A DNA stretch of 64,000 nt, from contig NZ_AUJO01000014.1 of the NCBI RefSeq assembly GCF_000424265.1, positions 1 to 64,000 on the forward strand, read 5' to 3'. The translations under genes and the position numbers were made by a program. Shown one piece after another: positions 43,095 to 52,026 of this stretch; position 1 is the first letter of the stretch, and every line of letters starts with the position of its first letter. The DNA is from Butyrivibrio sp. WCD3002. Its GTDB lineage: Bacteria; Bacillota; Clostridia; Lachnospirales; Lachnospiraceae. The notes under the pieces are model-generated. The model was given only the letters and a program-made list of their open reading frames with translations, did no database searches and had not been told where the DNA came from.

Positions 43095-44710
43095 TCCACT
43101 CCCATGGTTACTTTGTTTTCGATCATCTTTTTGGTCTTTTCCTCCATGAGACGTTCATATCCATTGAGTAATCGTTCTTCTTTATAGTCCGCCAAAATAC
43201 TGTCAAACTCCTTTTCACTTTCTGCAAGAAGAAGCTCCTTCAGGGTCTTTCCCCATAAGATATTCTGATGCCTCTCGATTCTGGAAAGGTCTGAGTTTTC
43301 CGGCATAGTCACATCATACTGACTTGTATATGTTGAGTAGGGATAGGTCCACTCCGTTGTCTGCTTCACAGGCTCTTCCAAAGGATAGGCCCATTTTTGC
43401 TGCACTACATTATCCATAAGCATCCAGAAGGTATCATCTCCGCCATAAACGGCATTGTATTTTCTTTTCTGGAATCTTCGCAATTCATCGGCTTCCTCAT
43501 TCATGATGATGTGGCCGCTTTCATCCATTTCGTAGGCTTTTCCTTCCACGCCAAGGTAGATCAGCTTCTGTCCTTCCTCAGACAAAAGATAGGAAAAAAG
43601 CGAAATCGCAAGATCCGGATGTGAACAGCTTTTTGGTATCATGGAAATCATCCATCCCTTTAATCCCGCAAGGGGCAGTTGCGGATCGTCACCACTGCTG
43701 TTCCTTGGTCCATCCACAGCTATATAAACAGAATCGGGATCCTGAGAGTAGCGAAGTGCCTGCTGCTCTGCTATATCGGTCCTTTGGTAGATCATGCAAA
43801 AATAGCGCCCCTGCGCAACCTTCTCAGTGGTCTGAATTCTCTGATCAAGAAATACGTCAGAGGGCATGTATCCATCCTGACCCAGCTGTCTGAAAACCTT
43901 AAGCCATCTGATATATTCAGGATCCGTATTCCTGTCGTGATATTCACCGTCGACCTCATAGGGTATTGCAAGGAGACTCTGGAGATATTCATCAAAGGAA
44001 TAACATCCACTCTCTGTAAAGGGAGTCCCGTCTATGGGTATAAGGGGGCCGTATTCTGTCGTTCCATAGGATCTCATTGCTCTTTCAACAGCGTCCCTAA
44101 AGCCTTCCGGCGTAGTCATATCAGGACATCCAAGCGCCTCATAGATATCTTTTCTAACCAGGAAGGTCAGATTGGCTGCCAGATTATCATGCTCCTTTGC
44201 TTCCTTTGCAGTTACTGTTGCATTGGGATAAGCATAAAGATCTCCATCCGTTGCTTCGTAGAATCTGCGGACCTCAGCCTTGGAATTCCGGAAAAAATCT
44301 GGCGCATATAATCTTGCCAGCTGATTTAAGGAATATACCTTTTGCTGATTTACAAGGCTTGCATAGTTACCGGAGGATGGCTCAACAGTAATAATATCCG
44401 GCAGATCATCCCCAAGAATAAGTGATTCAAGCATTTCCGAATTGCTTCCGACGGGAGTAATAAAGTGTATTGATATACCTGTATCCTCGGTAATCTTTTG
44501 CGATACCTGATCCGCTCCCCAGGTTTCTACAAACCAGGGAGAATCAATGTACCAGTTAAGTGTTACCACCTCCGTTACATTTTCACTTTTATATTCACGC
44601 CGAAAATGCCCCGCGGAAAATACCACGAGGCAAATCAGTGTCAGTAATGCTATGGCTAAAAATATATTTCGTTTTGCAAAATTTGATTTCATGTCACTCA
44701 TTTTACTCAT
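43091..44710 (-). CDS. Membrane-tethered extracellular solute-binding protein (family 1)
   Basis: A 539-residue family 1 binding protein. Instead of a lipobox it has an uncleaved-looking hydrophobic anchor (residues 16-34, with no Cys at the expected site followed by a linker), then the binding fold (ITVEPSSGNYASLVNQQKVYS, YGPLIPIDGTPF). It is the second binding protein of the operon and overlaps the kinase gene by 4 nt. I infer that it may present ligand to the kinase, although import is also possible. Three ATG codons (residues 1, 4 and 7) compete for the start; none has a strong ribosome site. Confidence 0.85.
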   Translation of the reverse strand: MSKMSDMKSNFAKRNIFLAIALLTLICLVVFSAGHFRREYKSENVTEVVTLNWYIDSPWFVETWGADQVSQKITEDTGISIHFITPVGSNSEMLESLILGDDLPDIITVEPSSGNYASLVNQQKVYSLNQLARLYAPDFFRNSKAEVRRFYEATDGDLYAYPNATVTAKEAKEHDNLAANLTFLVRKDIYEALGCPDMTTPEGFRDAVERAMRSYGTTEYGPLIPIDGTPFTESGCYSFDEYLQSLLAIPYEVDGEYHDRNTDPEYIRWLKVFRQLGQDGYMPSDVFLDQRIQTTEKVAQGRYFCMIYQRTDIAEQQALRYSQDPDSVYIAVDGPRNSSGDDPQLPLAGLKGWMISMIPKSCSHPDLAISLFSYLLSEEGQKLIYLGVEGKAYEMDESGHIIMNEEADELRRFQKRKYNAVYGGDDTFWMLMDNVVQQKWAYPLEEPVKQTTEWTYPYSTYTSQYDVTMPENSDLSRIERHQNILWGKTLKELLLAESEKEFDSILADYKEERLLNGYERLMEEKTKKMIENKVTMGVE

Positions 44711-44734
44711 TCCGAGTTATTTGCACAAGCATTT

Positions 44735-45586
44735 TTATTCTTTTACTGCTCCGGCCGAAATACTACTGATGATATACCTTGAGAAGAAGGTAAATACCAG
44801 CATGATTGGTATAACGGATATAGCTACGGCCAGATAGGTTGCACCCTGATTCTGCTGAAGGTCTGTAGCGGAACGCAGAGTAGAAACCATTACAGGAAGC
44901 GTGAACTTCTCTGTTTTATTAAGGATGATCATCGGAAGAAGGTAACTGTTCCAGTTTCCGATGAAGGTCATAATACCCATTGTTGCAATACCGGGTGAGA
45001 GAATCGGGATTATGATCCTGTGGAATGTATAAAGCTCATTTGCACCATCAAGTCGTGCTGCTTCGATCAGTGTCTCGGGTACAGCTGACAAAGCATACTG
45101 TCTTAAGAAAAACACCGTTCCGGGAGATGCAATAGCTGGAAGTATAAGGGGCAAATAGGAATTTACCAGATGCAGCTTAGTACAAAGCTGGTAAAAACCA
45201 ATGAGGGAAAGTTGTCCCGGAATCATCATAAAGATAAGAATCGCAGCAAACACGATCTTGTTGGTTTTAAATTTATAAAATGCAAGGCCATATGCAGCAA
45301 GTGCTGAAAAGTATGCGGTAAACAGCGTTGCAGGTACGGATACCAGAATACTGTTGAGAATACCTCTTGGGATATTAACAAACTTTATAAGCTGCACATA
45401 GTTTTCTACAAGATGTGAGCTGGGAATAAGTGAGAAAGCTCTCGAAATTTCCACACCGCTTCTTGTAGCATTTATGATCATCGCATAAAAGGGGAAGAAG
45501 CTTACTACCGCCAATAATCCGATGGCAAGATATAAGATGCATTTCATGATCTTGTCGTGAATAACATTGTTTTTGTACGTTCTCAT
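44735..45586 (-). CDS. Carbohydrate ABC transporter permease (MalG/AraQ type)
   Basis: A 283-residue permease with six predicted helices and the EAA loop ETLIEAARLDGANELYTFHR near residue 185. It is the second permease of the importer. Its start shares one base with the upstream permease stop. No ATPase gene is in the operon, so a shared MsmK-like ATPase from elsewhere must energise it. Confidence 0.94.
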   Translation of the reverse strand: MRTYKNNVIHDKIMKCILYLAIGLLAVVSFFPFYAMIINATRSGVEISRAFSLIPSSHLVENYVQLIKFVNIPRGILNSILVSVPATLFTAYFSALAAYGLAFYKFKTNKIVFAAILIFMMIPGQLSLIGFYQLCTKLHLVNSYLPLILPAIASPGTVFFLRQYALSAVPETLIEAARLDGANELYTFHRIIIPILSPGIATMGIMTFIGNWNSYLLPMIILNKTEKFTLPVMVSTLRSATDLQQNQGATYLAVAISVIPIMLVFTFFSRYIISSISAGAVKE

Positions 45587-46530
45587 TACTTTCTTCCTCC
45601 CTTCTTAGTATTTGTCTTATCCTTATCACGGAACAGATAAAGCTGAATCAGTGATACTGCAAGAATGATAAGGAACAGCATGTAAGCTACTGCAGATGCG
45701 TAACCTGTATTGATTGAACCTGCGGTAAATCCGAAACGATAGAGGTACATCATAACTGTCTGCACATTTCCGTAAGCACTTGATGAAGGCTGGATCATCA
45801 GGAACGGAAGGTCGAACATCTGAAGACCACCGATAAGTGATGTGATAGCCACGTACATCATAATGGGGCGAAGCAGAGGAAGTGTAATCTTAAAGAACAC
45901 TGTCCAGCGTCCCGCACCGTCAATGGCTGCTGCCTCGAAGTAATCCTTAGGTATACCCTGAACACCAGCCATAAGCATGATGAAGGAGTTACCAAACCAC
46001 ATCCATGACTGAATTACTGCGATAACATAAGGAACCACGTGTCCGTTACCAATCCAGTCCACTGGGTTATAGGATGTACCAAAGAATCTTGCAATGTTAC
46101 TGATAATTATGTTAAAGGATCCATAACGCCAATCCAGAAGTGTCTGAAACAAAAATGCTACGGATGTTGCCGCAATAAGGTTTGGCAGATAATACACGAT
46201 TCTGAAGAATCCAAGACCCTTCATCTTGTACTTTACATCCGAGAAAACCATCATTAATAAAAATGCCAGTCCAAGCTGTAATACGATATTTACGCCCCAA
46301 ATACGCACTGTATTAAGAAGGGCTTTCCAGAAAAATTTATCCTGAATAACACGAATATAGTTATTAAAACCGATAAAGTGAGCATCCCCCATTACCTTTA
46401 AATCCGTGAAGCTAAGATGCAGCGTTCTAAGTACGGGATAAACGCTGAAAATCAGGAAGATCACTGAAAAAGGCAATACAAAAAGATATCCCCAATTGTT
46501 ATAGGAGCCAAGCCGTTTGTGCTTACGCAT
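45586..46530 (-). CDS. Carbohydrate ABC transporter permease (MalF/UgpA type)
   Basis: A 314-residue permease with six helices, a short cytoplasmic N-terminus and the EAA loop PKDYFEAAAIDGAGRWTVFF near residue 210. It follows the main binding-protein gene after a terminator hairpin. The substrate class is an oligosaccharide by family analogy only. Confidence 0.94.
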   Translation of the reverse strand: MRKHKRLGSYNNWGYLFVLPFSVIFLIFSVYPVLRTLHLSFTDLKVMGDAHFIGFNNYIRVIQDKFFWKALLNTVRIWGVNIVLQLGLAFLLMMVFSDVKYKMKGLGFFRIVYYLPNLIAATSVAFLFQTLLDWRYGSFNIIISNIARFFGTSYNPVDWIGNGHVVPYVIAVIQSWMWFGNSFIMLMAGVQGIPKDYFEAAAIDGAGRWTVFFKITLPLLRPIMMYVAITSLIGGLQMFDLPFLMIQPSSSAYGNVQTVMMYLYRFGFTAGSINTGYASAVAYMLFLIILAVSLIQLYLFRDKDKTNTKKGGRK

Positions 46531-46556
46531 ATTTACCTCCGAAAATCATTTCTTTG

Positions 46557-46582
46557 AAAAAGGGGCAGACATAATCTGCCCC
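46557..46582 (-). terminator. Intercistronic terminator after the sugar binding-protein gene
   Basis: On the minus strand a perfect 8-bp stem GGGGCAGA/TCTGCCCC (46562-46569 against 46575-46582) with a 5-nt loop is followed by five T residues. It lies between the binding-protein gene and the first permease gene, like the hairpin at 36757 in the amino-acid operon. Confidence 0.85.
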
Positions 46583-46600
46583 GGGTAATTCACTAAAAGC

Positions 46601-48001
46601 TTATCTGTTGATGATCAGATCAGGATAGGTTGACTGTACTGTGTCATAGAAGTTGCTGATCGCATCTTCCTTATTCATCTCACCGGTCTTAATTGAACCG
46701 ATTGCAGCACCCCATGCATCACCGATTACCTTGTCATACTGTGTAACCTTTGAGTAATCAATACCCTTTGCCTGGTCAAGCCAGAAAGAGTAAAGTGTCT
46801 GTCCGCCATAAACGTCATTAGCATCCTCTGCGTGCTTCTCAAGAGCTGAGATAAGTGATACTGTGTCGCCTTCAGATGTCTCAATCCACCAGTCAGCTGT
46901 CTCCTCGTTGAAGCATACAAACTTGATGAAGTCCCAAGCCTGCTCCTGACGCTTTGAAAGTGAAGAGATACCGATGAAGGTACCGCCGCCAAAGCCGTAA
47001 GAAGGTCCTGCGCAAACGCCCCACTTACCGGAGAGATCGCCTACGTTATCACGCATTGTGAGAACTCCCCATGAAGGAAGACCAAATGCAAATACAGAAG
47101 TCTTTTCAAGATCTGCTGTCTGCTCTGCGAATGCCTCTGCATCCCATACGTTTACAGAATCATCTGCATAGTTCTGAATATCTGCTGTAAGGATCGGAAC
47201 CTCACCTGCCATTGCCTGATACCAGGGTGTAGACCACTGATTGCAATATGCTGTAAGGTCATTCTTGTAAAGGTCTACAACAAGATCCATATAATCAAGA
47301 CGTCCCTGATCTACGTTCAGAGCACCGTCAACAACCCACGCTGAGTCACCGGAGAAATAGTTGATCTCTGAATCAGAAGCGAAGATTCTGTAGCCTGCAT
47401 CCTTAAGTGTCTGTGCTGTCTCACGAATTGTGTCATAGTCTGCAAACTTTGCTCCGATTGTCTCAGGATCATCTGTTCCGAATACTTCCTGAGCGATATC
47501 ACGACGATAGTAGATACCTGCAGGAGTGATCTGGTAAGAAACTGCTCTCTGAACGCCTTCCTTATCCTGTCCTACCTGCCATACATAATCTACGATCTGA
47601 TCTGCATAATCCTGTGCTCCAAGATCATCAAGATTAGCGAAGAATCCATTATCATACATATCTCCAAGCATCTGAGGCTCACCTACGATGATGTCAGGCT
47701 CTGTCTCACCACCCATGATTGCTGTCTGAACCTTTGTGGGATAATCTTCAGGAGCATACACAACAACCTCTACGTCATTGCCTGTCTGCTGCTCATAGTA
47801 CTCGCCAAAGGTTTCAAGATCCTTTGCAAGTGTCCAGATAACAAGCGCATCTCCGCTTGATGCTGCGCTTCCATCCTCTGCTGCTGCGCCGTCTGCCTGA
47901 GCTGCACTGCCGCTATCTGCGCTGTCACTGCTGCCGCAAGCTACAAGGCCAAGAGCCATTGTTCCTGCAAGAATACCTGCTAAAAGTTTTTTGCGTTTCA
48001 T
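46601..48001 (-). CDS. Carbohydrate ABC transporter substrate-binding lipoprotein
   Basis: A 466-residue family 1 sugar-binding protein. The lipobox LVAC near residue 21 is followed by a Ser/Ala/Asp-rich linker and the binding fold (WTLAKDLETFGEYYEQQTGND, AMAGEVPILTADIQNYADD). GGGAGGA precedes the ATG at 48001; the longer open frame has no ribosome site. It is the first gene of the importer operon and probably the most highly expressed. Confidence 0.94.
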   Translation of the reverse strand: MKRKKLLAGILAGTMALGLVACGSSDSADSGSAAQADGAAAEDGSAASSGDALVIWTLAKDLETFGEYYEQQTGNDVEVVVYAPEDYPTKVQTAIMGGETEPDIIVGEPQMLGDMYDNGFFANLDDLGAQDYADQIVDYVWQVGQDKEGVQRAVSYQITPAGIYYRRDIAQEVFGTDDPETIGAKFADYDTIRETAQTLKDAGYRIFASDSEINYFSGDSAWVVDGALNVDQGRLDYMDLVVDLYKNDLTAYCNQWSTPWYQAMAGEVPILTADIQNYADDSVNVWDAEAFAEQTADLEKTSVFAFGLPSWGVLTMRDNVGDLSGKWGVCAGPSYGFGGGTFIGISSLSKRQEQAWDFIKFVCFNEETADWWIETSEGDTVSLISALEKHAEDANDVYGGQTLYSFWLDQAKGIDYSKVTQYDKVIGDAWGAAIGSIKTGEMNKEDAISNFYDTVQSTYPDLIINR

Positions 48002-48140
48002 AAAAAAACATCCTCCCTTTAAATATGTTCTTTCACCTAGAAGCACCTGGCTTCATAACCGATGAAAAAACTATATTAAAAAAGAGGATGTGAAAAAATG
48101 GTGCAGTTTTCACTTTGGTGTCATTTTTTATATTCTTTCT

Positions 48141-48917
48141 TTATGCTTTTCTGGCTATAGCGGTAAACTCGCCCGGAAGCTTATCGTCCTCCCATGCGGG
48201 ATGCTCATAAAAGCGCTCCAGTGTGAATCCGGCGTCAATTATGCCGTTAATAATCTCGCTTATCGTATACTTCCTGTACTTACACTTAGGAATCTGCCTG
48301 CGAATCTCCTCATCATAGAATCTGGCATGGGCCATCTCGCCTTCAAATACCTCCGAATAGAAATACCCGGGTGTGGGCTGACCGAATTTCAAAATATCAG
48401 CTATCTTGGTAAAGGGATGAAAATCACTACAAATGAGTTTTCCGCCAGGCTTAAGGAGGCCATGCATGATACTCATGAACTCATTAATATCATGAAAATA
48501 GTGAAGAATACCGCCTTCCATAAATACCACGTCAAAGTACCCTGCATACTTTTCCATATCTATCTTAAGGATGTCACACACCTCAAAATTTATTGAGACG
48601 CCTGCCTCATCTGCAGTTTCCATGGCATATTTTTTGTTATCCTCGGAAATATCGAATATGGTAACTTCGGATCCAAGAAGCGCCATCGGTATTGCTTTCT
48701 TTCCGCAGGAGCCGCAGATATTTGCTACTTTTACTCCATCAAAAGAATCAAAATAAGCGGCATGCTGCTTTAGCATTTTTCTTGGATCAGCCTTATCCTT
48801 TTCTGCTCTCTCAGCAGGCGTTCCTGCTGTTCTGACCCAGAAGTTATAGGCGTCAAACTCCCATGCTTTTTTGTGCTGCGTGCTGTAATCCTCAAGTGGT
48901 TCTTTGTCTGTCTGCAT
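48141..48917 (-). CDS. Class I SAM-dependent methyltransferase
   Basis: A 258-residue methyltransferase. Motif I is altered: NICGSCGKKAIPMALLG stands where a GxGxG loop is usual, as in some clostridial methyltransferases that act on small molecules. The acidic motif TIFDISEDN and the FMEGGILHYFHDINEF segment follow. The substrate is unknown. It is the left end of an accessory stretch of single-copy modifying enzymes. Confidence 0.85.
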   Translation of the reverse strand: MQTDKEPLEDYSTQHKKAWEFDAYNFWVRTAGTPAERAEKDKADPRKMLKQHAAYFDSFDGVKVANICGSCGKKAIPMALLGSEVTIFDISEDNKKYAMETADEAGVSINFEVCDILKIDMEKYAGYFDVVFMEGGILHYFHDINEFMSIMHGLLKPGGKLICSDFHPFTKIADILKFGQPTPGYFYSEVFEGEMAHARFYDEEIRRQIPKCKYRKYTISEIINGIIDAGFTLERFYEHPAWEDDKLPGEFTAIARKA

Positions 48918-48996
48918 TCTTTTTCCCCTTTATCTTTTTTGTGATTTCAGATTTTCATACCGTTATTCCAGGCCCCATAAGCTTCACTAGTCAAAT

Positions 48997-49030
48997 AAAA
49001 GGAGTCATGTATTTCTGCATAACTCCTTTT
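48997..49030 (-). terminator. Terminator after the P-loop kinase gene
   Basis: A 13-bp stem (AAAAGGAGTCATG 48997-49009 against 49018-49030, one G-U pair) with an 8-nt loop. The T-run needed on either strand is the base of the stem itself (bidirectional type). It ends the minus-strand kinase transcript. Confidence 0.7.
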
Positions 49031-49051
49031 ACCCTTAATTACAAAATCTTT

Positions 49052-49699
49052 TTACAAATTCCATCCAAAGCAGTTTTCTACCAGCTTTACCGTATCATCT
49101 ACAGCCCTGCTATTATCCCGCTCTATCCAATTGAATTCACTCTTCTTAATGGAATTGTAAACATTCCTGTTAAGATTACATAAAGTTTCATTACAGTTTG
49201 CCTTGGCAGCTTCCGGATTTGTAACACTTTCTATATATTCCTTGAAATCCTGATGGTCCGGCCTGTTGCAATACTCATCAATCAGATTGACAGGTTCCCG
49301 AATCATGAACACTATCCTTGACGGATCAGTCAATTTTTTCGCCTGCTCCAATGTCAGATGACAATCGCAGATAATACGTCCATTTTGAGCTAACCTCATA
49401 AGATCCAAAATCACAAAATCCAGCTGCTCTCTTGTGTTATCAAGAAGCCATTTTTTGTACTCCTCAACACTTCTTCCGAAGAACTCATCTGCATCTCTGA
49501 AAACTTTGTTCATGTTGGGCTGATGCTCTTTATCTGAAATAGCCTGATGCTCAGGAAAACGCTCATCAATGTCATACACCGGTATGCCATATTTCTTTCC
49601 AAGTGCTCTTGAAGCAGTAGTTTTTCCTCCGCAAGGTGTACCTGTAATAAAATAAACGTTTCGTAAATACTCTTTTATTATATTGTCTTGAAATTCCAT
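49052..49699 (-). CDS. P-loop kinase-like protein, leader-regulated
   Basis: A 215-residue protein with an N-terminal Walker A ITGTPCGGKTTASRALG near residue 18, and YDIDERFPEHQ after strand 2, as in shikimate- or adenylate-kinase-like small kinases. The lid and substrate parts do not match a kinase I can name (LDLMRLAQNGRIICDCHLTL, IVFMIREPVNLIDEYC). It has been kept as a single gene behind its own promoter, a leader peptide and alternative hairpins that cover its ribosome site AAGGAG. Such control is typical of antibiotic-induced genes, but the substrate is unknown. Confidence 0.75.
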   Translation of the reverse strand: MEFQDNIIKEYLRNVYFITGTPCGGKTTASRALGKKYGIPVYDIDERFPEHQAISDKEHQPNMNKVFRDADEFFGRSVEEYKKWLLDNTREQLDFVILDLMRLAQNGRIICDCHLTLEQAKKLTDPSRIVFMIREPVNLIDEYCNRPDHQDFKEYIESVTNPEAAKANCNETLCNLNRNVYNSIKKSEFNWIERDNSRAVDDTVKLVENCFGWNL

Positions 49700-49708
49700 T
49701 TGTAATCT

Positions 49709-49776
49709 CCTTAAATTAAATAGTTTATTGTTCCTGATTACTAGGCACGAAACTATTTATTAAGGTTTCATGCCTA
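49709..49776 (-). promoter_or_regulatory. Two mutually exclusive hairpins over the kinase ribosome site
   Basis: Stem 1 pairs TAGGCACGAAAC (49742-49753) with GTTTCATGCCTA (49765-49776), one mismatch. Stem 2 pairs AAACTATTTATTAAGG (49750-49765) with the segment at 49709-49726 through 16 base pairs and a 2-nt bulge; that segment includes part of the AAGGAG ribosome site of the kinase gene. The two share the AAAC at 49750-49753 and base 49765, so they cannot both form in full. The loop of stem 1 could also pair with the ribosome site as a pseudoknot. Confidence 0.7.
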
Positions 49777-49809
49777 TTAGAAATTTCGAAGCTTTAAAAA
49801 CATAACCAT
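49777..49809 (-). CDS. 10-codon leader peptide upstream of the P-loop kinase
   Basis: A short frame encodes MVMFLKLRNF and stops at 49777. GGAGG lies eight bases before its ATG, a better ribosome site than many real genes here have. The stop codon abuts the first arm of the alternative hairpins, so a ribosome stalled or slowed on the leader would change which hairpin forms. This layout matches erm/cat-type translational attenuation; the peptide is too short to identify by homology. Confidence 0.6.
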   Translation of the reverse strand: MVMFLKLRNF

Positions 49810-49857
49810 ATCGATATCCTCCAAAATAATTTACTTATTATCGACAGCAACATTGCA

Positions 49858-49866
49858 ATTATAGCA
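49858..49866 (-). promoter_or_regulatory. Extended -10 promoter of the leader/kinase transcript
   Basis: TGCTATAAT on the minus strand lies about 50 nt before the leader peptide start. No good -35 box is visible. The predicted leader from start site to kinase gene is about 150 nt. Confidence 0.6.
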
Positions 49867-49942
49867 CTGTATTTTCTGAAATAATACCCACAAATCACAT
49901 ATTTACAGGTTTTTCCTATAAACATTTTGTATTAGGCATAAT

Positions 49943-50518
49943 TTAATCCATCCAAAGCTTACTGCGCAGCTCCGTAAGTGTCGGTGCTTTTGAATCCTTC
50001 TCCGAGATTTGGTTTAAGTCATTTGTATCAATATCAATGGGCCAATTAATACCAAGCTCAGGAGCTAACGGACAAAGTGCAGTTCCCGGCATTCCGGGTG
50101 CCCATTCATTATCAAAGAAGTATAGGTATTCACTATCTTCCAAGGCCTGGAATCCGTTACATACACCCTGTGGTACAAATACCTGAACCCCGGGAGTGAT
50201 ATAAACAGTCTGAACTGCACCAAAGGTCTTACTGCCGGGTCTTGTGTCCACATATGCACCAAAAACAGAGCCATAAGCCACGGTAACAAGCTTGTTCATC
50301 GCTTCACCGTGAAGACCGCGAACAGCTCCCTTTTTTGTTCTTGTAAGGTTAATCTGCTTCCATCCGGTCACTGTTCTGGGAAGGACTTCCGAATGAATGC
50401 TGCTGCGAAACAGTTCGCGCACAGTACCGCGATCATCCGTAGCGCTTTTTACATTTATTATTTTCAATCCCTCTATACTGGAATCCATTGCCTCAAATGG
50501 CTCTATATGTGTACTCAT
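49943..50518 (-). CDS. dTDP-4-dehydrorhamnose 3,5-epimerase-family protein (RmlC-like cupin)
   Basis: A 191-residue cupin epimerase. The RmlC motif RGLHGEAMNKLVTVAYGSVF carries the conserved active-site histidine, and DTRPGSKTFG and VPQGVCNGFQALEDSEYLYF follow. It should epimerise a nucleotide-linked ketosugar, but no other dTDP-sugar gene is adjacent, so the sugar is unknown. ATG 50518 (MSTHIEPFEAM) lies 26 nt inside the preceding GNAT gene; the open frame upstream is part of that gene's other frame. Confidence 0.85.
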   Translation of the reverse strand: MSTHIEPFEAMDSSIEGLKIINVKSATDDRGTVRELFRSSIHSEVLPRTVTGWKQINLTRTKKGAVRGLHGEAMNKLVTVAYGSVFGAYVDTRPGSKTFGAVQTVYITPGVQVFVPQGVCNGFQALEDSEYLYFFDNEWAPGMPGTALCPLAPELGINWPIDIDTNDLNQISEKDSKAPTLTELRSKLWMD

Positions 50519-51491
50519 AATCTTTTCGCTCCAATCTATAATATTTGAAATCGCCTTCCTCTTTGATAAACTCAAATCCCAGTTTATCAAGTATATGCTG
50601 ACTTCTTACATTCTTTACTACAGTATCTGCGTTTACAGCCATCATGCCAAGCTCTTCAAATGCATACTTAATCGCCAGGCATTCGGCCTGAGTTCCATAT
50701 CCCTTACCCTTAACTGCATCATTTTGCATATGAATGCTAAGAGTGCATTCCTTTTTATCCTGATCGATCTGCTTAAGCTGAACCTCGCCTATAGGCTTAT
50801 CTTCAAGCATTATAGCAAACAATCTGCGAGACGGTTCCTGTTTGGAATCATAGTATCTGTCAACCGCTTCCTCCCTATAATTATACGGTTTAAACAGCGA
50901 CATATCCATATATATGGAATCATCGTTTTCCCAGGATTTATATAGCTCATGACACAGTTCTTTTGTCATGATAGTTAAGCGTACTTTATCCAAATTATCT
51001 ACTCCTGAAATATCCTTATACAATAGCCAAAATATGTCGCAGGAATCAGGCTCCATATCCTTATTCATAGCGCAGGGATCTGTGGCGCAATCCTTAATCT
51101 TAGTATTGAAGCCAAGACGCCTATAAAGCTGTACATTAAGTTCTTCTGTTTCGTCTACACCTATGGTTACTCCGGTGAAGCCTCTATCTGCCAGTTCTTT
51201 TACCGCCGTCTCAATCAGTGATGTTCCTATGCCCTGTCTGCGATAATTCTCCTGCACACGGAATGCACATAAGTAAGCTGTTTTACTGCCATCTGCAAAG
51301 TCCTTATCATCCAGATTCAGAAAGGCATACAGCTCACCAATTAGCTTTCCCTCATCCTCTGCTGTCCAAAAAATCGCATTTCCGGAATTTAAATTTTTAT
51401 AGAAAAACCCAGCTGTTGGCGATGCCGAATTTACATCCTGATATCCCCATAAATCAAGCATTTCTGTGCCTGACGCTTTTCTGATTTTCAT
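50493..51491 (-). CDS. Tandem GNAT acetyltransferase (two GNAT domains)
   Basis: A 332-residue fusion of two GNAT domains. The N-terminal one (about 1-165) has ENYRRQGIGTSLIETAVKEL; the C-terminal one (about 170-332) is RimJ/RimL-like with VKGKGYGTQAECLAIKYAFE and NVRSQHILDKLGFEFI. Both acetyl-CoA loops look intact. It overlaps the NUDIX gene by 4 nt upstream and the epimerase by 26 nt downstream, so the three are co-translated. Confidence 0.88.
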   Translation of the reverse strand: MKIRKASGTEMLDLWGYQDVNSASPTAGFFYKNLNSGNAIFWTAEDEGKLIGELYAFLNLDDKDFADGSKTAYLCAFRVQENYRRQGIGTSLIETAVKELADRGFTGVTIGVDETEELNVQLYRRLGFNTKIKDCATDPCAMNKDMEPDSCDIFWLLYKDISGVDNLDKVRLTIMTKELCHELYKSWENDDSIYMDMSLFKPYNYREEAVDRYYDSKQEPSRRLFAIMLEDKPIGEVQLKQIDQDKKECTLSIHMQNDAVKGKGYGTQAECLAIKYAFEELGMMAVNADTVVKNVRSQHILDKLGFEFIKEEGDFKYYRLERKDYEYTYRAI

Positions 51492-52000
51492 TCTCTGCCA
51501 TCATTCTCCTGTAAATATTTTTTGCACATATCAAAATGCATTCCGGAGCAATTATTTTCCCTGGCAATAACCGCTTCAACTTCATGAACTTTGTACCACT
51601 TGAGATCATCAACCTCATCAGAATCAGCAAAGTCACTCTTATTTACATATGCAATAAAGCCTATCATGATAAGCTGCTTCGGCTCAAAATAATAGCTGGA
51701 TACATATTGGCACTTTGTAACTGTCTGGCCTGTCTCCTCTTTTACCTCTCTGGACACTGCCTCCTCTATTGTCTCACCATTTACCATATATCCCGATACA
51801 ACAGTCCACTTGTCCTTTGAAATATAATCCTGCTTAAGAAGAAGGATTTCATTAAGCTCATTCACCACCAGTACTTCAACTACAGGCAGTGGGTTGTTGC
51901 CATATATTCTCTTACAGGAGGGGCAAATTTTGCAGTCGTCATCCCCTAGTCTTATTTCATCAAGTTTATGTCCACATTCAGCACAATATTTATAAACCAT
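51488..52000 (-). CDS. NUDIX hydrolase with N-terminal zinc ribbon
   Basis: A 170-residue protein with two CxxC pairs (CAECGH and CPSCKR, residues 6-33) as in NudC-type enzymes, followed by the Nudix box GYMVNGETIEEAVSREVKEE-TG, which fits the family consensus. It hydrolyses a nucleoside diphosphate derivative; the exact substrate is unknown. It is first in a three-gene overlapping cluster and is preceded by a promoter with an unusual 19-bp spacer. Confidence 0.9.
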   Translation of the reverse strand: MVYKYCAECGHKLDEIRLGDDDCKICPSCKRIYGNNPLPVVEVLVVNELNEILLLKQDYISKDKWTVVSGYMVNGETIEEAVSREVKEETGQTVTKCQYVSSYYFEPKQLIMIGFIAYVNKSDFADSDEVDDLKWYKVHEVEAVIARENNCSGMHFDMCKKYLQENDGRE

Positions 52001-52026
52001 ATCTGATTCCCCATTTATTACTTCTA

